NCBI GenBank assembly: GCA_030765065.1
Contig: CM060983.1
Location: 48,544,067 to 48,608,066, forward strand
Source of the DNA: Deroplatys truncata
Taxonomy: Eukaryota > Arthropoda > Insecta > Mantodea > Mantidae
Reading direction: 5' to 3'
DNA: 64,000 bases
In this document: piece by piece, positions 1 to 10,994 of the stretch
How the letters are laid out: each line of letters opens with the position of its first letter
Numbering within the stretch: the stretch's first letter is position 1
Notes under the pieces: generated by a model
Databases searched by the model: none
Seen by the model: the letters and a program-made list of their open reading frames with translations, nothing else
Told to the model about the DNA's origin: nothing
Made by a program: the position numbers and the translations under genes

Positions 1-119
1 TAATTGCGTTCATAGGAAAAAGCCACAAAAGATTAACGATGGCAATCAACACTCAGATCATTGAACAGGTGACCAACTAAGTATTTGAAATGCAGGATAT
101 CTTATCGGAGATGAATGGA

Positions 120-300
120 TCATCCTCCGTGGTGTAGGGGTACCATGCTAGCGTCTGAATCCTGAGGTGGCGGGTGATGGATTTTTTCGGGCGTAAAAAT
201 CCTTAGCATGGCTTCCTTCGGAAAGGGAGTAAAACGGTGGCCCCGTGTCGTACATTTACGGCACGTAAAAGAACCTCAAGCCTGATAAAAGAAGCCTCTA
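120..300 (+). mobile_element. SINE fragment (tRNA-headed family with TTTACGGCACG block)
   Basis: The segment runs from a tRNA-like start (GTGTAGGGGTACCATGCTAG) through a GTAAAA/CTTCCTTCGGAAAGGGAGT body to TTTACGGCACGTAAAAGAAC and CTCAAGCCTGATAAA. The same body lies reversed at about 47150-47335, so it is a dispersed retroposon. The B-box region is eroded here. The strand follows the order tRNA head then body. Confidence 0.6.
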
Positions 301-1030
301 AGCAAAATAAAACTCAATTTTTAGAAACGAATGGAAACAGCAGATAAGTTTCATAAATATAATTATGCATATGGAACTATAAGATGATGTTTAGGGAATA
401 AAACCCTTAAGGAAACAATTAAAATTTCATAAATCAGAAGCAATTCCACAATTTCTTTATGGAGCCGAAACATAGACTCTAACACAGGAAGATAAAAAAA
501 CTCCTGGAAGCTTCAGGAATAAAATTTCTAAGATCTGTGCTAGGTATTAAATTGACGAAACATAACAATAAAATATTTTAGACATAAACTTCCTATACCA
601 AATAAAACGTAAAGCATTCAAGATCGTGGAACAGCTGGGATGAATGGATGAATCCAGCATCCCAAAAAGAGGGAGAAGAAATGCTGGTCGTTCTAGATTA
701 CGTTGGAACCAGAAATTCTGAGGTGAACGAAGTGGATCTTTAGGTTCCAAGCCGTGCTGATGATAATGATGGTGATTCTTAAACTTTAAAATAATTTACG
801 TTAGCAATAAACAGGACTTTCTATATATTCTATTCGGGCAGTTTTCTATGAAACACATTCAGAAAACCCAAACCACTCCTTAGAACAGACGCGTCTGGAA
901 AAACTATAGATGCAGTTGAGAAAATGAGGCATTTTCTCTATACGCCGTCACACGCGAAATTAAACGCTCTCTGCTCTTGAGGAGTTTTTATTTTCGTTAA
1001 TCGATGTTTCTAGTGGCATATTGTAAAATA
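301..1030. other. unassigned AT-rich DNA
   Basis: I see no repeat, RNA or convincing reading frame here. The 67-codon reverse frame at 547-750 has no recognisable domain. Confidence 0.5.
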
Positions 1031-1390
1031 GGATACGACTAGGAGCGGAGGGCGACTTAGCAGATCTTTTGTAGCTAGGCCACTGCCGGGGTGCCCCCTG
1101 GAGATGGGGATGAGGTGAGAGGAGACAGAAGGCACAACAGGCAGAGGGTAGGGTACCTATTATTTACAGATTTGAACACCCGGGTGGTGGCTGGTGCAGA
1201 GGATCCCCCTCCCCGGAGGACCCGGGACCCGAGACTGCTCAGAGAATCCTTTTCCCCTGCAATGCACATGCCGAGACCCCCCGCCGACACTTGCAATCCT
1301 AAAAGACACCAAGCAGATGAAAAGTGAAGTGAGAATGGAGATGTGATGGAGAGACAGGAAATTTGGGGAATGTATTGATTCTTCCCATCA
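1031..1390. other. GC-rich unassigned block
   Basis: This block is markedly richer in G and C than its surroundings and has short open frames on both strands (1075-1296 minus, 1091-1327 plus). They overlap each other and show no domain. It could be a retroposon body or an untranslated exon. Confidence 0.3.
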
Positions 1391-1394
1391 TTTG

Positions 1395-1525
1395 CTTAGC
1401 GACCCGGGAAAACCCCGAAAAAACTCATGGGTCAGGAAGGCCGGGCGAGGGAATTGAAGCCGTGACCTTCCGAATGGGGGCCACAGACGTTGCCGCCTGA
1501 ACAATCCCGTTCGGTAGCATATTTT
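1395..1525 (-). mobile_element. tRNA-headed SINE fragment
   Basis: Read on the minus strand, the block starts ACCGAACGGGATTGTTCAGG, an A-box-like start. It continues through a CCCATTCGGAAGGTC stretch and a B-box-like GGCTTCAATTCCC to a CATGAGTTTTTTCGGGG linker. The same layout (head ACCGAGCGGG, then GTTTTC/CCTGGTTT body) is seen at 27333 and 51083, so it belongs to a related group of SINE heads. It is truncated after about 130 bp. Confidence 0.6.
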
Positions 1526-1919
1526 AACTAGTAGGCATAAGAATTCTAATAATAAAACTAGGACGAAAGAAAATAATATTGAACTGTTATTGGGCATTAT
1601 ACAGTGATGTCGCAGATTTTAAACCACCCCAACCTGCAGTCTGATGGCACCTGCATATTCACCAGACCGTGTTTACCTGTCCGTCTATGATTAATGCCGA
1701 CTGTTGTTTAAATTCTTGGTATCGACAACGTGGTTTGATTGCAGAAAACTTTAAGCCAATGGTTTAAGAATTCCTGTGTCTGGTAATTAGTAAAAAGCAA
1801 GGACAAAGCTAAGTTTAAGGGTTTTACAATGATTAAAATCTACAGACTCCATGTAATATTCTGCATTTCATTTGATATTTTAATATTAAATATGGACAGT
1901 AACCTATAAAGTCCTTTTT
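1526..1919. other. unassigned DNA between SINE and family H
   Basis: No feature recognised in this AT-rich stretch. Confidence 0.4.
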
Positions 1920-2744
1920 ACTTTCTCTACTACATATAGTAAGTAGGGGAAGTATTGCATTCCACACAAAAATTCGATACCGAGATTTCACCGGAAATAT
2001 ATGTTTCGAGACCCCCTGAATACAAAAAAAGCATTTTTGGAAACATGTCCGTGTGTGTGTCTGTGAACAGTATAACTCAGAAACGAACAGTCGGATAAAC
2101 ACCAAACTTAGGTTCAGTATCTTCCAGAGATGCAACACGAAGGTTTTCAAGAAAATTCCCCCACACCAGACTACCCTTTACATGGAACATTTTTCGAACA
2201 TTTTAATTTTCTGAAAAATGGCTCTAACGATTTTGATTAAAATGTCATATGTTTAAGATATTTTCATGACAAATGAAAGGTATATCTCGAATTTTCTGGG
2301 AATGTCTCCAAAAGTATTCTTCATTGTGAACGACTTTTGCATAACTGGTAAACCATAAGAGATAGACAAAATTTTACTGCACAAAAAATGTAGATCGCGT
2401 TAAAATACATAATTTATGTCATATACATTTTTTGTTGTTGTGTGAACCATTTTCGACATATTGCTTGTTATTCCCCTAAAATTTTCCAATAGTTATACTT
2501 TTTCTCAAATTCGTTATTCATTTTTTTACGTCCTGTACATACAAAGAGAATGGAATACTCCACATAGCAAACAGCTCTTAAAATATTTGACTATCGCTTA
2601 TAGCGTACCATATTCCCCTTGCACCTACAAGAAAATTAGCAATAAGATTAACATCTCGATTAACATGAAGCACATGAAGAATAAGCTTTTGTAAAAATAG
2701 CTTGTACAAGAGTAGAGAAAGTCATGTGAGTGTAACACATCAGA
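1920..2744 (+). mobile_element. family H (Helentron-like) copy, subfamily A, near full length
   Basis: The copy begins ACTTTCTCTACTACATATAG after CCTTTTT and ends CACATCAGA followed by eight T. Just before the end, GAGTAGAGAAAGT is the inverted partner of the 5' terminus, and ATGTGAGTGTAACACAT can form a 5-bp stem. The reverse frame at 1833-2150 is a translation of this repeat, not a gene. The next copy starts 10 bp downstream, so the two are head-to-tail. Confidence 0.85.
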
Positions 2745-2753
2745 TTTTTTTTA

Positions 2754-3300
2754 ACCTTCTCTTCCACGTACGTAGTCGGTATTGGATTGCACCCAAAAAT
2801 TCGACACTGATATATCATCGGAAATTTGTTTTTAGTCCCCTGTCTAAAAAAAATTGAAGAATGTGTCTGAAAATGTGTATCGAAATGTCCAATAAATACT
2901 AAACTTGGTATTTAGGTTCAGTATGTTCCATATGCAACAAGAACGTTTTCAGGAAAATGCTCCCTCCCCAAAGCCCCTTTACACGAGAGTGTTTTTAATT
3001 TTCTCAAAACTGGCTTTAACAATTTTGATTAACATAACATGTGTTTAAGATATTTACATGACACATAAAAGTACATATCTTGAAATTTCTGGCTGTGAAG
3101 TCTTCTTCATTCGGAAACAATTTGTATATTTGGTAAATCGTAATGGAGACAACATCTTACTACACCAAAAATATAGATCTCATTAAATCACACAGTTTAT
3201 GTCAAGTTATGCAGGGTTAACCATTTTTCATATATTGTTATTCGTTTGAATTTTCAAATACTAATACTATTTTCAATGAATAAGTTACTATTCTATTTTA
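2754..3300 (+). mobile_element. family H copy, older, 3' truncated
   Basis: The degenerate 5' end ACCTTCTCTTCCACGTACG is followed by the usual order of blocks (TCACCGG-like, CTAAACTTGGTATTTAGGTT, GATTAACAT). It breaks off at about 3300, where another family H 5' end starts. Many substitutions relative to its neighbours indicate an older insertion. Confidence 0.75.
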
Positions 3301-3304
3301 TTTT

Positions 3305-3473
3305 ACTTTCTCTAACACGTGCATATAGGAGGTAGAGAAAGTATTGCATTCCACCCAAAAATTCGATAACGAAATTTCACCGGAAGTACACGTTTTGAGG
3401 GCCCCTGCATCCAAAAACTCATTTCTAGAAAAATATCTGAGTGTGTGTGTCTGTGAACATTTAACTAAAAAAA
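3305..3473 (+). mobile_element. family H 5' fragment interrupted by a minus-strand copy
   Basis: Starts ACTTTCTCTAACACGTGC and reaches CTGTGAACATTTAACT before an A tract, where an oppositely oriented copy begins. Only the first ~170 bp are recognisable. The 35 bp after the inserted copy (4369-4405) resemble an internal family H block. Confidence 0.75.
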
Positions 3474-4368
3474 TCTGATGTGTTACACTCACATGACTTT
3501 CTCTACTCTTGTACAAACTATTTTTACAAACGCTTATTCTCCCTCTACTTCATGTTAATCGAGATAAACATTTGCAGAGTCTATCTCATTGCTAATTTTC
3601 TTGTAGATGTAAGCGGAATATATATTTACAAGGGCAATTTGGAAATACAGTAGCCTTTAAGCACATACATATCTCTTAATAGCTGGTTGCTAGGTGCAGC
3701 ACCATTCCCTTTCCCACAGATTAATACTCTTTGCATATCCCAGACAAAAAAATGAATAACGAATTCCCATTTGAGAAAATAAGTATTGAAACATTTAAGG
3801 GAATAACAAGCAATATCTGGAAAATGGTTCACCCAACAAAAAAAAATGTATATGACAAAGTGTGTATTTTAACGCGATCTACATTTTTTGTGTAGTAAAA
3901 TTTTGTCTATCTCTTATGGTTTACAAGTTATGCAAAAGTCGCTCGCATGAAGAATACTTTTGGAGACATTCCCAGAAAATTCAAGATATACATTTTATTT
4001 GTCTTGAAAGTATCTTAAACATATAATATTTTAATCAAAATCGTTAGAGCCATTTTTTAGAAAATTAAAATTTTCGAAAAATGTTCCATGTAAAGGTTAA
4101 TCTGGGGTGGGGGGATTTTCTTAAAAACCTTCGTGTTGCATCTCTGCAAGATACCGAACCTATATACCAAGTTTGGTGTTTATCCGACTGTTCGTTTCTG
4201 AGTTATGCTGTTCACAGACACACACAGACACACACACGGACATGTTTCCAAAAATGCTTTTTTTGGATTCAGGAGGTCTCAAAACATGTATTTCCGGTGA
4301 AATCTCGGTATGGAATTTTTGGGTGGAATGCAATACTTCCCCTACTTACTATACGTAGTAGAGAAAGT
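3474..4368 (-). mobile_element. family H copy, subfamily A variant, full length
   Basis: On the plus strand it reads TCTGATGTGTTACACTCACA at the left and GTAGTAGAGAAAGT at the right, flanked by A tracts on both sides. It carries a variant 3' third (AGCTGGTTGCTAGGTGCAGC, ACAGATTAATACTC) shared with the copies at 16826, 53290 and 61771. A short (AC)n/ACAG core lies near 4220. The plus-strand frames at 4081-4407 and 4173-4358 are translations of this repeat. Confidence 0.85.
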
Positions 4369-4405
4369 AAAAATTGGATCTCATTAATGCATACAATTTA
4401 TATTT

Positions 4406-5200
4406 AATCTCTACTACGTATAGTAAGAAGGGGAAGTATTGAATTCCACCCAAAAACTTGATACCGAGATTTCAATTGAAATGCAAGTTTTGAGGCACCC
4501 TAAATCCAAATAAACATTTTCGGAAACATGTCCGTATGTGTATCTGTAAAAGCATAGCTCAAAAACGCAAAAACGAAATCATACTTGGTATTTTTGAGTC
4601 TAGTATCTTCCAAGGATGCAACATGCAGATTTTCAAGACAATAGCCCCAGCCTGTATAGTCTTTACGTGGAGCATTTTTTCGCAAATTTTGATTTTCTAA
4701 AAAATGGCTCAAACGATTTTGATTGAAATACCATACATTAAAGGTATTTAAATGACAAATAAAATGTATATCTTGAATTTTCTGGGAATAGCTTAGGAAG
4801 TTTTCTTCATTCGGAAGGAATTTTCGTGCATACAAAAATCTTTCAAACACACAATTTACTAAAAAAAAACCGTTTCTTTTGTGGCCTAAGGCGTTTCTGA
4901 GATATCTGTTATTAAAGGTTCGAAATGTTCAATATTTGTTCTTTTAAAATCCCGTAGATTTTCAGATATTTCTCGTGATGTTATGACAACAGTATTGAAT
5001 TTTAAGGGCAGCATATAGCGTGCATTTGACTATCGCTATTCCCTTTGTATCTATAACGACATGTGTAATGTAGCTATTTCTGCAAAGGCTTATTTTGATT
5101 AAAATATAGTAGATATAAAATAAGCTCTAGTAAGAATAGTTTGTATACCCACTAATAAATATGAAGGGAAGAGAAGGGCATATGAATGAATCATATTATA
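4406..5200 (+). mobile_element. family H copy, subfamily B
   Basis: The 5' end is eroded (AATCTCTACTACGTATAG). The 3' part has the subfamily B order: GCATATAGCGTG, a Tyr-rich AT stretch, TTGTATCTATAACGAC, then CACTAATAAA and a mutated AGAGAAGG terminus. The minus-strand frame at 4500-4850 is repeat-derived. Confidence 0.75.
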
Positions 5201-5209
5201 CTTTTCTGA

Positions 5210-5511
5210 TATTCTTTATTATTGGTTTGAATTTTCAAATACTTACACTTTTTTTAAGTGGTAGCTAGATATTCATTCGTTTTTTTAAACGTGGTTCATG
5301 CAAGGAGCATAGAATTTCAAAACCATTGCATAGCAACAAATTTTTAAAAAAATCTCACTATCGCTTTAGCCTACTGTATCCTTCTTATAACTATAATGGC
5401 TATGTAAATGCGTAATTAAAGTTTTTCCCGGAAGTACATGGAAGAATAAGTTTTTGTAAGAATAATTTGTAGAAGATTGAGTAGAAAAAGTTATGTGACT
5501 GCAACACAAGA
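5210..5511 (+). mobile_element. family H 3' fragment, diverged
   Basis: Begins internally at TTGGTTTGAATTTTCAAATA and ends GAGTAGAAAAAGTTATGTGA...AACACAAGA before a T tract, the eroded 3' signature of the family. The 5' two thirds are missing. Confidence 0.7.
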
Positions 5512-5986
5512 TTTTTTGGGGGAGGGCAAACGTTAGAAATGAGGAGATATCGGTATTTTTAAAACGTGCCTTCTTAAGATAACCTTTGAAAGTGTGTTAA
5601 AGTGTCTTATTCTCTCTTTATGTTAGAAAGTTAAAATCTTCCTCTCTGTTTTTAAAGAAACACGATGCAAGCATTAATTTGTTTTCATTCCAACTAGCGT
5701 GCTGTAACCCTATCTCTTTGCTAATTGCTTTTTCTTGTTATATGAAAATTCTTCACTATTAAAACATTTTTATGCCATGGAAGGAAGGAACGAGATCTGC
5801 ATCAAAGGCTTTCATACTTTTAACAGCTTTTAAGCTTTAGTTTTGAAGCTGAACTCTTTTCCTTGCCATAATCAATTACTAGGCTAAGGTCAAAGGATTC
5901 TGAATGTACCAGCTTTTAGGGAGTTATTCTGTTTAGCACAAGCACTGTAAAGTAGATATATTCAAGAATGAAAATGTTAGAAAAAA
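5512..5986. other. unassigned AT-rich DNA
   Basis: No repeat or gene recognised. It separates two family H clusters. Confidence 0.4.
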
Positions 5987-6583
5987 TCTGATGTGTTATC
6001 GTACACTCACATGACTTTTTCTACTCTTGTACAAACTATTTTTACAAACGCTTATTCTCCATATGCTTCATGTTAATCGAGATGTTAATCTTATTGCTAG
6101 TTTTCTTGTAGGTGCAAGGGGAATTGGTAGGCTTTAAGGGATAGTCAAATCTTTTAAGAGCTGGTTGCTATGTAGCGCATTCCATTCTCTTTGCATTACC
6201 AGGACATAAAAAATGAATAACGAATTCCCATTTGAGAAAAAGTATTGAAAAATTTAAGGAATAACAAGCAATATCTTGAAAATGGTTCACTCAACCTATG
6301 GTTTACCAAAGTCGTTCACAATGAATACTTTTGGAGACATTTCCAGAAAACTCGATATATACATTTTATTTGTCATGAAAATATCAAACATATGATATTC
6401 TAATCAAAACCGTTAGAGCCATTTCTGAGAATATTAACATTTTCGAAAAATGTTCCATAAAGGGTAATCTGGGATGAGGGGATTTTCTTGAAAACCTTCG
6501 TGTCGCATTTCTGGAAGATACTGAACCTAAATACCAAGTTTGGTGTTTATCCGACTGTTCGTTTCTGAGTTATGCTGTTCATA

Positions 6584-6641
<58 letters not shown>

Positions 6642-6770
6642 CATGTTTCCAAAAATGCTTTTTTTTGGATTCAAGGGGTCAAAAACATATATTTTCGGGA
6701 AATCTTGGTGTAGAATTTTTGGGTGGAATACTATACTTCCCCTGCTTGCTATATGCGTAGTAGAGAAAGT
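5987..6770 (-). mobile_element. family H copy, subfamily A, with expanded AC core
   Basis: Left end TCTGATGTGTTATCGTACAC, right end GTAGTAGAGAAAGT before AAAAA. The core has expanded to an (AC) tract of about 27 units at 6585-6638. The overlapping frame at 6579-7052 is mostly a Cys-Val translation of this microsatellite. Confidence 0.85.
6585..6638. repeat. (AC)n microsatellite inside family H
   Basis: About 27 uninterrupted AC units occupy the place where other copies have only a few ACAC/ACAG steps, so the tract grew from the element's own core. Confidence 0.95.
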
Positions 6771-6815
6771 AAAAATCGCACCAATGTAAGAAATTAAATT
6801 TAAATAAACTTTATT

Positions 6816-7656
6816 ACTTTCTCTACTACATATAGTAAGATGAGGAAGTATTACATTCCACCCAAAAATTCGATACCAAGATTTCACCGGAAATACATGT
6901 TTTGAGGTCCGCTGAATCCAAATAAAGTATTTTTGGAAACATGCCGTGCGTCTGTAAACACAGTAAATCAAAAACGAAAAGTAGAATAAATACCAAACTT
7001 TGGTATTTAGATTCAATATATTCCAAAGATGCGACACTAAGATTTTGAACAAAATACCCCTATCGCGAACTACCCTTTACATGAAACATATTTCAAAATT
7101 TTGATTTTCTAAAAAAAATGACTAACGATGTTAATTAAAATACCGTATATGAAAGATATTTACATGACAAATAAAATAATGTCTTGAGTTTTCAGGGAAT
7201 AGCCTATGAAGTCTTTATTAGAAAGGAATTTTGTATGATCTTCTATAACTGGTAAACGTTAAGCGATAGACGAAAACGTACTACACAAAAAATTATATCT
7301 CTTTGAAACACACAATTTCTTTAAAATAAGTTTTTTGTGGCATAAGCCGTTTCTCAGATATACCTTATTAAAGATTCGAATTTTTCATTTATTGGTCATT
7401 CTTTAAAGTCCTTTCAACATTCAGCTGTTTCTCGCGATTGCTTGGAAACAGTATGGTATTTTAAGGCCAGCGTATAGCGTCCAGTTGTTAAACACTTGAC
7501 TATCGCTGTTCCCTTTGTATCTATAATGAAATGTGTAATGTAGCTGTTTCTGCAAAGGTTTATTTGGATTAAAATGTAGTAGATAGAAAAATAAGTAGTA
7601 TACGAACTAATAAACGATCAAGTGTAGAGAAAGTCAGGTGAATGTATAACATCAGA
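6816..7656 (+). mobile_element. family H copy, subfamily B, full length
   Basis: 5' end ACTTTCTCTACTACATATAG, 3' end GTGTAGAGAAAGTCAGGTGA and CATCAGA-like terminus before a T tract. It contains the subfamily B markers CTATCGCTGTTCCCTTTGTA and ACGAACTAATAAACGAT. It lies in divergent orientation to the copy at 5987-6770, with 45 bp between them. Confidence 0.85.
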
Positions 7657-7737
7657 ACTTTTTTTTAATAAGATTGTATTTGAGGTTAGTGTTATGAAAG
7701 AAGGAAATCTTGCTGCAATCAAATGTTAGCACATCCT

Positions 7738-8092
7738 GTTATGATTATTTTATTTATGTGCCTTTAACACCTGCATCATACGGCGATCTTTAGCCACAGG
7801 TTCTTTGATTCACGGGTATATTCCGGACATAAGGCACCAGGGGACTGGGCCTCTACGTGACCCTAGGAGGAGGGGTCACCCGAGTAACACCCATCCACGA
7901 GTGCCGGTCCCATGCCCGTTACCGGCTCTCCAGGGCGATATCGGAGGACATAGAGGCGTCTAACAACCCCGCCTGGACGGTAAACCGCTCATACGTCCCC
8001 AATCTCCCATAGATATCGGGAACCATTGCCCTACCGAGTTCAAAACAATCCAAACGACACCCTTACGGGTGGGTCTTGGCCTAGCGTGCTTC
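7738..8092 (-). mobile_element. GC-rich retroposon-like fragment
   Basis: A GC-rich block in AT-rich surroundings. On the minus strand it ends GGTGTTAAAGGCACATAAAT followed by an A-rich tail, which is how many SINE or LINE 3' ends look. No tRNA boxes or reading frame are recognisable. It is the left neighbour of the mariner insertion site. Confidence 0.35.
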
Positions 8093-8267
8093 TACGAGGG
8101 ACACTATTTATATATTGAGCCTTGGCAACCTTGAGTGTTGAAGGTGCCATCTGACGTTTCCAATGGAAAGTTTAACATTTTTGACCATAATCTACTTCAA
8201 ACATTTTGTCAATAGAGCGTCATTTGTTTTGTTTACACTAACTTGAAAATTGTGTGCCAACAAAAGC

Positions 8268-9270
8268 ATGGAATTATCTCGTAAAAATGTTCGTGCAATG
8301 ATTTATTACGACTTTCGACGTAGATTATCAAGACAAGAGTGCATTGATCAACTAATTTCCACATTTGGCAACAAAGCTCCATCCTTTGCCACTGTGAAAC
8401 GCTGGTATAACGAATTTAATCGTGACCGCCGTTCGCTCAATGATGAAGTTCGTGAAGGTCGTCCAAAATCAGTTATTGTGCCAGAAAACATTGATGCTGT
8501 GCAAAACCTAATAATGAAAGATCGACATGCGACATATTGCGAGATTGAGGCAACCCTAGGCATTAGCTCCACCAGCATATATAAAATATTGCATGATTAT
8601 TTAACCGTGAAAAAGGTTTGCTCTCGTTGGATCCCACATAATTTGACGCAACCTCAAGAAATACAATGGCGGTGCCTCAAAAGACGTATATAAGATTATA
8701 TCAGGTGACGAATCATGGATCTATGCGTATGAGCCGGAACGTAAACAGTAGTCGACTGTATGGGTGTTTCAAGATGAAGCAAATCCAACAAAAGTGTTCG
8801 CACTCGAAGCACTTCGAAGCAAATGGTCGCCTGCTTTTTCAGCAAAACTGGCCATGGGCAAAAGTGCCTTTAGAGGAACGTAAAACGGTCAATGCCGAAT
8901 GGTACACAGCCATTTGTATGCCGGAAGTCTTCGGTAAAGTAAGGAAAACCAACAAGAACCGTAGGATCGTTCTTCATCAAGACAATGCGAGCGCACACAC
9001 ATCTCGTCTAACAACAGAGTATTTGAAGACTCAAAAAGTCAAATTGATGGGTCATCCACCATACAGTTCTTATTTGGCACCCAATGACGTATTTTTGTTC
9101 CGGAACATCAAGAATAAATTGCGTGGACAACGATTTTCGTTGGCAGAAGAAGCTGTGGATGCCTTCTAAAATCATGTTTTGGATGTGTCTCAAGAAGACT
9201 GGAATAAATGCTTTGACAAATGGTTCAAACGTGTATTGATCATAAAGGAGAATATTTTGAAAAACAATAA
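8268..9270 (+). pseudogene. mariner transposase, broken
   Basis: The ATG at 8268 opens the N-terminal DNA-binding part (MELSRKNVRAMIYYDFRRRL, helix-turn-helix, ending with the WIPHNLT linker near 8648), continuous to 8693. The catalytic part is split over other frames. GDESWIYAYEP, with the first catalytic Asp, is near 8704-8735. LHQDNASAHTS (second Asp) is near 8972. LAPNDVFLF (third Asp) is near 9080. The second and third Asp are separated by 34 residues, the D,D34D spacing of mariner. An apparent deletion near 8650-8690, an in-frame stop near 8750 and frameshifts near 8840-8870 destroy it. The SPDLAP motif reads SSYLAP. It acted as a cut-and-paste transposase and is now dead. Confidence 0.9.
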
Positions 9271-9298
9271 AGCAGTTTTCAATCAGAAATTACTTTTT

Positions 9299-10390
9299 AC
9301 TTTCTCTACTACGTATAGTAAGTAGGGGAAGTATTGCATTCCACCCAAAAATTCGATACCGAGATTTCACCGGAAATACATGTTTTGAGACCTCCTGATT
9401 CCAAAAAAATCATTTTTGGAAACATGTCCGTGTGTGTGTCTGTGTGTGTGTGTGTCTGTGTGTCTGTGAACAGCATAACTCCAAAACGAACAGTCGGATA
9501 AACACCAAACTTGGTATTTAGGTTCAGTATCTTCCAGAGATGCGACACGAAGGTTTTCAAGAAAATCCCCCCACCCCAGGCTACCCTTTACATGGAACAT
9601 TTTTCGAAAATATTAATTTTCTCAAAAATGGCTGTAACGATTTTGATGAAAATATCATATATTTAAGGTAATGTCATGAGAAATGAAATGTATATCTCGA
9701 ATTTTCTGGGAATGTCTCCAAAAGTATTCTTCATTGTGAACGACTTTTGCATAACTGGTAAACCATAAGAGATAGACAAAATTTTACTACACAAAAAATG
9801 TAGATCGCGTTAAAATACACAACTTATGTCATATACATTTCTTTTGTTGAGTGAACCGTTTTCGAGATATTGCTTGTTATTTCCTTAAATTTTCCAATAC
9901 TTATACTTTTTCTCAAATTCGTTATTCATTTTTTTATGTCCTGGACATGCAAAGAGAATGGAATGCGCCACATAGCAACCAGCGTTAAAATATTTGACTA
10001 TCGCTTAAAAGCTACCATATTCCCCTTGCATCTACATGAATATTACCAATAAGATTGACATCTCGATATCTCGATTAACATGAAGCATATGGAGAATAAG
10101 CGTTTGTAAAATTAGATTGTACAAGAGTAGAGAAAGTCATGTGAGTGTAACACATCAGATTTCTTTATGTCCTGGACATGCAAAGAGAATGGAATGCGCC
10201 ACATAGCAACCAGCGTTAAAATATTTGACCATCGCTTAAAAGCTACCATATTCCCCTTGCATCTATAACAATGCAAGCAATAAGATTGACATCTCGATAT
10301 CTCGATTAACATGAAGCATATGGAGAATAGGCGTTTGTAAAAATAGATTGTACAAGAGTAGAGAAAGTCATGTGAGTGTAACACATCAGA
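9299..10390 (+). mobile_element. family H copy, subfamily A, inserted in mariner, with duplicated 3' end
   Basis: The 5' end ACTTTCTCTACTACGTATAG follows TACTTTTT of the mariner, and the last CATCAGA precedes TTTTTTTTAATTATTAGG of the mariner. A first complete 3' terminus lies at 10159. A second block at 10160-10390 repeats about 230 bp (from TTTATGTCCTGGACATGCAA) with its own hairpin and terminus. The core carries TG/TCTG repeats at 9430-9470. Frames at 9309-9560 and 9367-9600 (minus) are repeat-derived. Confidence 0.9.
10160..10390 (+). repeat. tandem second 3' end of a family H copy
   Basis: Direct repeat of about 9931-10159, differing by a handful of bases (such as ATAACAATGCAAGC against the first unit). 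Each unit ends with AGTAGAGAAAGT, the hairpin and CAGA. Confidence 0.9.
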
Positions 10391-10435
10391 TTTTTTTTAA
10401 TTATTAGGCTCAAAATATAAATAGTGCCCCTCGTA

Positions 10436-10994
10436 GTAACGTCAGAAGTACCACGAGTGATCAGGGTCCCCTGTACCATGTGTTGGTGTAACTTTGCTGA
10501 TAGATGGTGTAAGTTACACAGGCTGTTGAATTTATTGGAAGCTCGACGTTTGTAATAGCGCGATATATGTTTTGAGAACAGTCAGTGTGGATCCCGGTTG
10601 GATGGCATTAGTTGTTAGTCGTCCTCCTGTTCCATCTATTTTATTTCTATCTTTTACAACTCTGGGTCGTGATGCTGAATACTCAATCCGGTATTTGCCT
10701 AACTACTGAGGAAAACCAGGAGAAAAGAGAAATAGAATACTTGCTCCCTCTAAGCCTATCGGCTTGTGTCGAATCTACTTAATCAATTCCTATAAAGCCA
10801 TGGAAGATTTAAGTCACATTTCGAGTGATTTAAGTTCAATGCCCAGATGGTTATTCATGCTTCTGTGAATCCCCTCAAACTGTACACCAACTGATTTGTG
10901 TTTTGAGTGTCTTGTATTTGGAAGATCAAGATTTACCCTAGACAACTGTCTGAATTCTTGTGACATTTAAATGGAAAAACCTCTATTTCATATA
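10436..10994. other. unassigned DNA with a possible SINE-body remnant
   Basis: No gene seen. 10640-10750 resembles, on the minus strand, the SINE body at 38440-38560 (TGAATACTCAATCCGG, TATTTGCCTAACTACTGAGG, AAAACCAGG). The match is weak. Confidence 0.3.

Larger units (their letters stand above)
8093..10435 (+). mobile_element. mariner element with TA duplication, split by a family H copy
   Basis: The left end CGAGGGACACTATTTATATA starts at 8095. The right end, read inverted from 10433, is CGAGGGGCACTATTTATATT, so the inverted repeats are about 30 bp with few mismatches. Both sides are flanked by TA (8093-8094 and 10434-10435), the signature target duplication of the Tc1/mariner superfamily. 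Removing the inserted family H copy at 9299-10390 leaves about 1.25 kb, the usual mariner size. Confidence 0.9.

Noticed and set aside
1920-2744. Family H as an LTR, or as a canonical CTRR-ending Helitron
   Set aside because: There are no TG...CA ends and no fixed target duplication. The 3' end is CAGA plus T rather than CTRR, and the inverted partner is subterminal, which fits Helentrons better.
6579-7052. 157-codon minus-strand protein with Cys-Val tail
   Set aside because: It spans two family H copies and an AC microsatellite.
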